From the NCBI RefSeq assembly GCF_015220045.1, contig NZ_JADBGB010000006.1, positions 1-64,000 on the forward strand: a stretch of DNA of 64,000 nt, written 5' to 3'. Both the position numbers and the translations under genes were made by a program. Each line of letters begins with the position of its first letter. Positions within the stretch are counted from its first letter, which is position 1. The notes under the pieces were generated by a model that searched no databases, was not told the origin of the DNA, and saw nothing but the letters and a program-made list of their open reading frames with translations. Source of the DNA: Marivivens aquimaris (GTDB lineage Bacteria > Pseudomonadota > Alphaproteobacteria > Rhodobacterales > Rhodobacteraceae). Positions 58,281 through 64,000 of this stretch are shown here, piece by piece.

Positions 58281-58961
58281 TCAGTTCTCCAGGGTCTCGG
58301 CGTCGACGCGGTAGGAGGTCACCACGAAGCCCAAGGGGTTGGCCCAGACGTCCTGAAGGCGCTGGCGGGTTTCGGGTTGGAAGTCGTAGCCGACGGTGGC
58401 GACATAAGACCTGGTCACGGTGCGGGTATCGCGGGGACGGCGCAGCGTGCGGGTGAAGCGGACCTGCGCCACACCGCGCTCGATCTGGTTAACCGACTTG
58501 ATCACCACCTCGATCTTGGCGTCGCGGCCATAGACGGTGATCGGGTAGTCCTCATTGGTAGAGGACCAGAGATCGCGCAAAGTGTGTGCCGCATCGCCGT
58601 CCGAACGATCCAGCACCGAGTTGATACGCTGCTCGCCATCGGTCAGGTCATAGGTCTCGCGGTCATCCACATAGGCTACGAGATTGGCCTGGATGATGGC
58701 GTCGCTCTCGGACAGCGTCAGCGCCTGGACGGCGGCGACCCGATCCATCTCGCCCGTTTCCTTGTCGACCACGACGACGAAGGTTTCGGTCGATTTGAGC
58801 GGAAAGAGGCTGGCGCCCGCGACCATGCCGGCGACGCCGACCAGCACACCGGCCGCCGCGACAAACCATGCGAAGCGCTCACGCCGCCTTGGCCCGTAGA
58901 TGAAATCCGCCTCGAAAGCGTCGCGGTCAGGCGCGGAGGAACTGGTTACAGTCTTCTTCAA
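58281..58961 (-). CDS. virB8: VirB8 inner-membrane assembly protein
   Basis: A 226-residue bitopic protein: a membrane segment (FAWFVAAAGVLVGVAGMVAG) after a short cytosolic tail, then a periplasmic NTF2-like domain (DRETYDLTDGEQRINSVLDR; VAQVRFTRTLRRPRDTRTVT; NPLGFVVTSYRVDAE). It nucleates the inner-membrane part of the channel. It lies between virB6 (17 bp) and virB9 (5 bp). Confidence 0.9.
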   Translation of the reverse strand: MKKTVTSSSAPDRDAFEADFIYGPRRRERFAWFVAAAGVLVGVAGMVAGASLFPLKSTETFVVVVDKETGEMDRVAAVQALTLSESDAIIQANLVAYVDDRETYDLTDGEQRINSVLDRSDGDAAHTLRDLWSSTNEDYPITVYGRDAKIEVVIKSVNQIERGVAQVRFTRTLRRPRDTRTVTRSYVATVGYDFQPETRQRLQDVWANPLGFVVTSYRVDAETLEN

Positions 58962-58978
58962 AGTGGTCGTCTTTCAAA

Positions 58979-59992
58979 TCAGGGTTTGCGAAAGGCCTTG
59001 GCGGCGGAGAGGAGCGCGCCGGGGCTTTGCCGGATCAGCTCGCCGGTCTTCACCACGCCCGCATTGGCCATCTGGTTCAGTTCCTGCGGAGACTTGCCGG
59101 TGACGAGACGCGAGGCGGCACCCGTGCCGTACTCGCGCGTGTTCACGAAGCCCTGACGTGCGAGGCCGGTCAGACCCACGGCATTCGAGGCAATGCCCAC
59201 CACGCCGGTAAGGTTGGAGGCGATGTAGGGCACCGACGCCATGATCCCGGCGCTGAGGATCAGGATCACGAGGAAGGGCAGGATGAGGCTGACGGTCTCG
59301 ACATCGCCCGGATCGGCGGAAGCATCCCCAATGGCCTCGGCGATCGCCACGATGATGCCCGCGGCCCCGGCGGCCGCGACCGGCATGAGCGCATAGCCGA
59401 TGGTGGCGCGGGTCCAGGCCTCGAAGAGGGATTGGGTCGGTTTGAAGAGCGAGGTCACGATCATGAAGGGGGCGATCACGATCATCAGCGCGAAGACGAT
59501 GCGGGCGAAGGCGATGATCCCGGCGGTGACGGCGGCGAAAACGGCGGAAAGGACGAAGAAGATGGCACCCAGGACCGCGCCGAAGACCCAGCCCGCCCGG
59601 TCGCCGATCGTATCGCCATAGGCGGTGATGCGGGCGACCATGTTGTCGAGGCTTTCATAGACGCCAGCTTCGTCGCCCGAACCGGTGAGGGCCAAGATGG
59701 ATGCGCCGATAGAGTCGGGGACCTGGGTGACGATGCCATAGATGACGCTGAAATTGTCCCAGCTCTGCGCGAATATGCCCACCAGAGCCACCTTCATTCC
59801 GAAGGCAAAGCCGGTGCCGAAGGGCAGGGGGCGGAGCTGCATGACTGCATTGATCCCGAGAAGCACGACAAGGAGCGCGGCCCCGGCGGAGATCACGTCG
59901 CCAACCGTGCCCGCCGAAGAGACAAAGCCGTCCTGCGCCACGGTATCCACCGCGGCGTCGACCTGGCTCAGGATGTCGCGAATGACCCCCAT
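58979..59992 (-). CDS. virB6: VirB6 polytopic membrane protein
   Basis: A 337-residue TrbL/VirB6 protein with at least five hydrophobic stretches, for example DVISAGAALLVVLLGINAVM, GAVLGAIFFVLSAVFAAVTA, FARIVFALMIVIAPFMIVTS, PVAAAGAAGIIVAIAEAIG and LPFLVILILSAGIMASVPYI. The Trp-containing segment SLFEAWTRATIGYALMPV is typical of the family. It forms part of the inner-membrane DNA channel. It begins directly after the preceding gene's stop. Confidence 0.88.
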   Translation of the reverse strand: MGVIRDILSQVDAAVDTVAQDGFVSSAGTVGDVISAGAALLVVLLGINAVMQLRPLPFGTGFAFGMKVALVGIFAQSWDNFSVIYGIVTQVPDSIGASILALTGSGDEAGVYESLDNMVARITAYGDTIGDRAGWVFGAVLGAIFFVLSAVFAAVTAGIIAFARIVFALMIVIAPFMIVTSLFKPTQSLFEAWTRATIGYALMPVAAAGAAGIIVAIAEAIGDASADPGDVETVSLILPFLVILILSAGIMASVPYIASNLTGVVGIASNAVGLTGLARQGFVNTREYGTGAASRLVTGKSPQELNQMANAGVVKTGELIRQSPGALLSAAKAFRKP

Positions 59993-60430
59993 TTATTCCG
60001 CACAGGCCTCCACAACTTGCGCCTCGAGCGCGTCTGCCTGCGCGTAGAGGTCGAGCACCTTGAACGGCAGGCGAGGATTGTCCGATGTCTGGAACCGGGG
60101 CAGAGCGGTGAGCGCCTGTTCCCAGGTGAACTGATCCAGCAGGCAAGTGCAGCTCTCCGAGGCGAGGGCTTCCTCGGCGATCAGGATGCGCAGGATCGCG
60201 CGGTAGCCGTTGCGGAGATAGGCGGTCTCGGCCAGATCGGCGGGCGGTTTCGGGACACGGCATGCGTCGGCCTCGTCCCGCGCGATGGCCATCGAGTTGA
60301 AGGGTGTGTCACCGGAGGGCTGCGTGGTCGGAGTTTGGGCCAACGCAACACTGGGCAGGGCGGCCACGACAAGCGCGGCGAGACCAAGAGATAGAACCGG
60401 TGCCAAGCTGAGGGTCATGACTTGCCTCAT
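59993..60430 (-). CDS. Periplasmic T4SS-associated protein, 145 aa
   Basis: A secreted protein with a signal peptide (SLAPVLSLGLAALVVAALPS, then VALAQTP). The mature part is helical with conserved cysteines (ADACRVPKP; SESCTCLLDQFTW). It overlaps virB5 by 4 nt (ATGA) and abuts virB6, so it belongs to the operon. It could be a small accessory of the pilus or the outer complex; no family name is certain. Confidence 0.7.
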   Translation of the reverse strand: MRQVMTLSLAPVLSLGLAALVVAALPSVALAQTPTTQPSGDTPFNSMAIARDEADACRVPKPPADLAETAYLRNGYRAILRILIAEEALASESCTCLLDQFTWEQALTALPRFQTSDNPRLPFKVLDLYAQADALEAQVVEACAE

Positions 60431-61194
60431 GGATCCACCGCCATCGACCGGAACTTGCGTTCATCCGCGAGCGTCGCGGCATCGACGACGCCAAGCTGGC
60501 CGGCGCTGACGCCTTGCGCCGCTTCAAGCCGCCAGATCTGGGTCAGGATGATGCCGAGCTCGGCGGTGACACGGGTGTTGAGATCAACGGCGGCCTTCAG
60601 ACCGTCCTGATCGTCGATGAGCCCGACCATGGTCTCGAGCCGTTCGAGGCTTTGACCCGCCTCCTCATGGCTTTCCTGCGCGGCGACGGAGAGCATGGCG
60701 CTGGCCCCGGCCGAGGTGGCGATGCGGTTGTCGGCGGGCTGATCGGAGCCTGAGAGCGTGCTCAGGCGCTCCGAGGTGAAGCCGCTGCCAGACAGCACTC
60801 GCTCGACCGAGGCCGAAAGCTCGGCGCCGGGATTGAAGCCGCTCAGGAAATCCCCGCTCGCCAGCGATTGCGCAGTATTGAGGGGGGCCACCAGCTCGCC
60901 ACGCAGCGCTCGGAACTCCTCGACTGTGGCGAAGAGTTCTCCGAGCCCGCTGCCCTCAATGAGGGAGGTCAGTTGCGCCTCGAGGTTCGTCAACTGCGAG
61001 AGCTGGGTTTCCAGTTCCAACCGCATGGTGGCGAGCTGCTGCATCTGGACATTCAGGTCCTCGGCCATATGCTCGAGCTGGGCGACAAGCTGACCAAGCT
61101 GTGATCCATCAAAGGTTGGCACGCCTTGGGCCGTGGCGGGCGAGGCGAGTCCGAGTGTGGTGACTGCGGCCACCGTCAGGAGAAGATGTCTCAT
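60427..61194 (-). CDS. virB5: VirB5/TrbJ-like pilus-tip protein
   Basis: A 255-residue secreted protein with signal peptide (LLLTVAAVTTLGLASPATA) and long coiled-coil helices (LVAQLEHMAEDLNVQMQQLA; QLSQLTNLEAQLTSLIEG), typical of VirB5/TrbJ minor pilins. The mature N-terminus AQGVPTFDGSQLGQ is echoed in the adjacent transglycosylase (AQGVPTQDNSAIGR), pointing to a shared origin. It overlaps both neighbours by 4 nt. Confidence 0.8.
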   Translation of the reverse strand: MRHLLLTVAAVTTLGLASPATAQGVPTFDGSQLGQLVAQLEHMAEDLNVQMQQLATMRLELETQLSQLTNLEAQLTSLIEGSGLGELFATVEEFRALRGELVAPLNTAQSLASGDFLSGFNPGAELSASVERVLSGSGFTSERLSTLSGSDQPADNRIATSAGASAMLSVAAQESHEEAGQSLERLETMVGLIDDQDGLKAAVDLNTRVTAELGIILTQIWRLEAAQGVSAGQLGVVDAATLADERKFRSMAVDP

Positions 61195-62303
61195 TCGGGA
61201 ACTCCCATCTGCATGAAGTCGCGCTCGGCCAGCCGATCGGCGACGAGGTGCTGCGCATAGGCCGCCTCGCGCTGCTGGTTGGCGGCCATCAGCCGGACGC
61301 GGAGATTGAGGATGCGGCCGATCTCGGCCTTGGCGTAGGTGTTGAGTTCCCAGGCCGCCTTGGCATTGGGTTGGGCATCGATCTGCAGGATGATCGCGCG
61401 CAGACGATTGATGACCTGTTCGGTCGTGGCCGAGCTGTCGGCGGCGTAATAGACGCCGGCCTCGGAGATGCTGGCATATTCGGCGAGCGCAAAGTCTGAA
61501 GGTGAGAGCGTGCCAAGCGCATCGGCACCGCCCACCACGGCCAGGTATTCGTTGTAGAACTTCGAGATGTTGCGCACGTAGCCCTGGGTCTCGGCAAAGG
61601 GCGGCACGCCGCCATATTCGATGACCCGACCGGGGCCTGCGTTATAGGCCGCAAGTGCATGGGGGATGTTGCCGAAGCGGTTCAGCTGCGTGATGATGTA
61701 ACGTGCGCCGCCGCGCAGGTTGTCTTTCACGTCATAGCGGTCGACTCCAAGATCGGAGGCGGTGCCGGGCATGAGCTGGGTCAGTCCATAGGCCCCGACC
61801 GGGCTTTCAGCGGCGACGTTGAAGCGGCTTTCCTGTTTGATCAGGGCCTGGAAGAGGCAGCGCCACTGTGTGGCCGAGAGACCCGCGCGGGCCACACCGG
61901 GCGCGCCTGCGAACTCACCTGCCACCTCGACGATCATCATTTCGACCGTCTCGCGGCCTTCGCCGAAGAGACGGCTGTTCATCGGGTTCGCATCGGTATT
62001 GGGATAGACCGCTGCCACCCCGAAATCCGCATTGCCCTCAAGCGCGCGAATATCGAAGCCGGGCCCGGTGATCGCGGCGGTCATCTCTTCGAGGACGCGC
62101 AGCTGGTCGGCCTGGACATCGGCCAACGTGGACTCCGTCCGATCCTTGTCCTGCTGGACGCCAAGATCTTCGGCAAGCGCAGTCACCCGCGCGATGGCGC
62201 GACCGATCGCGGAATTGTCCTGCGTCGGCACGCCCTGGGCATGCGCAGGCAGGGCACCGAGGCTAAGGCAGAGCCCGGCGGATATGATCGCGCCACGGCT
62301 CAT
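61191..62303 (-). CDS. virB1: VirB1-type lytic transglycosylase in a VirB5-like frame
   Basis: A 370-residue secreted protein. After the signal peptide (AIISAGLCLSLGALPAHA) come about 60 residues resembling the VirB5 N-terminus. The SLT domain lies at about residues 155-275: catalytic Glu in LFQALIKQESRFNVAAESPV, then GAYGLTQLMPGTASDLGVD and NIPHALAAYNAGPGRVIEYG. The last 90 residues are coiled and again VirB5-like. It cuts peptidoglycan so the channel can pass. ATG 62303 (MSRGAI) overlaps the lipoprotein gene; an open frame to 62483 is not used. Confidence 0.85.
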   Translation of the reverse strand: MSRGAIISAGLCLSLGALPAHAQGVPTQDNSAIGRAIARVTALAEDLGVQQDKDRTESTLADVQADQLRVLEEMTAAITGPGFDIRALEGNADFGVAAVYPNTDANPMNSRLFGEGRETVEMMIVEVAGEFAGAPGVARAGLSATQWRCLFQALIKQESRFNVAAESPVGAYGLTQLMPGTASDLGVDRYDVKDNLRGGARYIITQLNRFGNIPHALAAYNAGPGRVIEYGGVPPFAETQGYVRNISKFYNEYLAVVGGADALGTLSPSDFALAEYASISEAGVYYAADSSATTEQVINRLRAIILQIDAQPNAKAAWELNTYAKAEIGRILNLRVRLMAANQQREAAYAQHLVADRLAERDFMQMGVPE

Positions 62304-62509
62304 TCCGGACGGGGCAGGGGCTCGAAGGTGCAGTCGGGCTTGGCCGTCTCCTGCACCGGTGCGCCCATGGTCGAGAAGGAAAGCGCGGACCGCGTCACCT
62401 GCGGCTCGCCATTGCGTCCGAAGCAGGGCGAGGTTTTCTCGGTGTATTTCTCGCAAGCTGCCAGAAGGCTCGCGGCGGCGCAAAGCGCGAGGAGGGGTTT
62501 CGAACTCAT
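62300..62509 (-). CDS. VirB7-like small lipoprotein
   Basis: A 69-residue lipoprotein with signal peptide and lipobox (LLALCAAASLLAAC), then a short mature part with two further cysteines (TSPCFGRNGE; KPDCTFEPLPRPE). Size and place between virB4 and virB1 suit VirB7, the lipoprotein of the outer core that disulfide-bonds VirB9. It overlaps both neighbours by 4 nt. Confidence 0.7.
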   Translation of the reverse strand: MSSKPLLALCAAASLLAACEKYTEKTSPCFGRNGEPQVTRSALSFSTMGAPVQETAKPDCTFEPLPRPE

Positions 62510-64000
62510 ATCACATGTCTCCAGAAATCAGGGTCGACGCGCCAATCGGCGGGCACGCGCGCTTCGCCGGTGGCGCCACCGCCAAGGATGGGGAGAAGGG
62601 CGCCGAGCGCGGAGAGATCGGCGTCAACGAAGACGCTATCCCCCGCCGAGCGCACGAGCGCGATGCGCTGGCCAATGGTGGGCTGCACCAGAAGGGCCGC
62701 CTCCTTGGCGTTGATGCGGAGAAAATCGTAATCGGAGACGGTGGCGCGATCGTTCGGGAAGAGGATCTGGGTCGGGACTGTTTCGACGATGGTCTTGCCG
62801 ACGCGGCTGTCGCGCAGCTGGCTCGGGTACTGCGTCATCATGATCACGACGCAGTTCATCTTCCTGAGCGTCACCAGCCAGTTTTCCAGCCGCGCCCCGA
62901 AATACGGATCGTCCAAGAGCTTCCAGGCCTCGTCGAGCACGATGATTGTGGGACGACGATCCTCGACTACACGTTCGATCTGGCGGAAGATGTAGGAGAG
63001 CACCGCCATGCGCTCGGTGGTCATGTCGAGGATCTCGGTCATATCGAACCCGACGATGTCACCTATGAGCTGGAGGCCCGCGCCGCGTTCTGGTTCGTCG
63101 AAGACCCAGCCATAGCGACCACCCGGCGCCCATTCGGCAACGCGGGACTGCAGCTCGCCATCATCATCGAGCGACTGGAACAGGGTCTCAAAACTGACAA
63201 AGCTTTGCAGGGCCGCGCCCGCATCGGCGTTCTGACCCACGGCGCTCTGGATATGGCGGGATTGCTCGCCCGAGAGCGTGTCATTTCGTGTGAGCAGGGT
63301 CGCAAGCCAGTCCGAGAGCCAGGCGCGGCCGCGCTTGTCGGTCTCCGTGGCGAGCGGGTTGAGGCCCGTGGGAACACCGGCCCGGATTTCGTTGTAGCGG
63401 CCGCCAAGCGCACGGACGGCCATCTCGAGGCCGCGATCTTTGTCGAAGAAGAAAAGCCGTGCGCCGACCCGCTGCGCCTGCGCCGCGAGGAAGGCGGTAG
63501 TCAGCGTCTTGCCCGTGCCGGTGCGCCCCAGAACCAGTGTATGGCCGACGGTCGGTTCCTTACCGGGGCCGCCCGCCTCGTGGAAATTGAACCGATAGCC
63601 CGAGGTGCCGACCGTCGGCAGGACCGAGATGGTTTGGCCCCAGGGCGACTGATCAGGGCCACGCCCCTCGACGCTGCCATGGAGCGCCGCGAAATCAGCG
63701 AAGTTGATCGAGGAGATCGGCGTCTTCCGCGCCCGGTAGCCGAAATTGCCGGGGGATTGCGCGAAGTAGGTGGCTTTGAGAGCCATGTTCTCCCGCACAA
63801 TGACGGACATAATCTCCTGACCGACGCGCTTGATCTGGGCGGCGGCGCGTTCGAGCGTGTCGCGGTCTGGGGCATAGACGGCGATCGAGAGGTGATGATC
63901 GCCAAAGGCGATGCGGCCTGCTTCCTGATCATCTGCGGCCTGGCCGAGTTGTTCGCGCAGGGAGACGGCAGCATCGTCGGAGGCATGCATCTGGCGGATG
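62506..64000 (-). CDS. virB4: VirB4 transfer ATPase, C-terminal part
   Basis: The largest T4SS ATPase; it powers pilus assembly and substrate passage. The visible 498 residues run from the end of the N-terminal domain to the stop; the gene continues beyond the right edge, as intact VirB4 has about 800 residues. Walker A is in HTLVLGRTGTGKTLTTAFLA, Walker B in PTIIVLDEAWKLLDDPYFGA, followed by VVIMMTQYPSQLRDSRVGKT. It is the first gene of the operon in view. Confidence 0.93.
   Translation of the reverse strand, partial: IRQMHASDDAAVSLREQLGQAADDQEAGRIAFGDHHLSIAVYAPDRDTLERAAAQIKRVGQEIMSVIVRENMALKATYFAQSPGNFGYRARKTPISSINFADFAALHGSVEGRGPDQSPWGQTISVLPTVGTSGYRFNFHEAGGPGKEPTVGHTLVLGRTGTGKTLTTAFLAAQAQRVGARLFFFDKDRGLEMAVRALGGRYNEIRAGVPTGLNPLATETDKRGRAWLSDWLATLLTRNDTLSGEQSRHIQSAVGQNADAGAALQSFVSFETLFQSLDDDGELQSRVAEWAPGGRYGWVFDEPERGAGLQLIGDIVGFDMTEILDMTTERMAVLSYIFRQIERVVEDRRPTIIVLDEAWKLLDDPYFGARLENWLVTLRKMNCVVIMMTQYPSQLRDSRVGKTIVETVPTQILFPNDRATVSDYDFLRINAKEAALLVQPTIGQRIALVRSAGDSVFVDADLSALGALLPILGGGATGEARVPADWRVDPDFWRHVI

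Noticed and set aside
59027..60394. 455-aa plus-strand frame opposite virB6
   Set aside because: Asp/Gly/His-rich, no domain, antisense to an evident VirB6 and its upstream neighbour.

Overview
The window reads as part of a large conjugative plasmid, or plasmid cointegrate, from an alphaproteobacterium, most likely Rhodobacteraceae (Roseobacter group). The pointers are a repABC replication module with its antisense RNA, a VirD1/VirD2-like relaxosome, a VirB/VirD4 type IV secretion system, DUF1403-ScpB and DUF1612-type plasmid genes, and high GC with alphaproteobacterial codon use. No rRNA, tRNA or CRISPR array was seen.

Layout. 1-4.6 kb: the 3' end of a CDF cation-efflux gene, cut by a decayed TniABQ transposon with an ISL3 remnant beside it. 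4.9-9.7 kb: a TetR-controlled RND efflux operon. 9.8-10.9 kb: a DUF1612/HTH regulator with a strong palindrome at its start. 11-24.7 kb: a plus-strand accessory block (723-aa ParB-like protein, DUF3768, DUF6878 and DUF6915 proteins, ParDE, a strawberry-notch methylase/helicase, a Toprim protein, a DUF2493 SLOG protein and a DUF736-like protein), punctuated by strong hairpins. 24.7-43 kb: a complete repABC replicon with ctRNA and two identical palindromes (candidate parS), a tyrosine recombinase, a damaged DUF1403 gene with scpB, a Fic protein, and a defence island of Shango-type sngABC convergent with a Thoeris locus (one ThsA, three TIR proteins). This block lies between two diverged copies of the DUF736-like locus, which suggests plasmid fusion by recombination between homologous loci. 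44-49.2 kb: a predicted oriT, then mobC, relaxase and virD4. 49.3-55 kb: an AT-richer cargo island with a winged-helix/nucleotidyltransferase-like protein, a GIY-YIG protein and an ABC three-component (ABC-3C) conflict system. 55-64 kb: the virB operon on the minus strand, running out of the window inside virB4.

How it fits together. The best nic match (TATCCTG^C on the minus strand at about 44,725) would send the T-strand toward lower coordinates. The 11-44.4 kb block would then enter first, and mobC, relaxase, virD4 and virB last. Every large nested inverted repeat I found (11.04, 22.15, 24.19, 43.02 and 44.00 kb) lies just upstream of a plus-strand gene, so those genes would have the T-strand as template. 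That is the arrangement expected of single-stranded (Frpo/ssi-like) promoters in a conjugative leading region. This hairpin family and the small DUF genes it precedes are the least described part of the window and the best candidate for a new establishment or anti-defence system.
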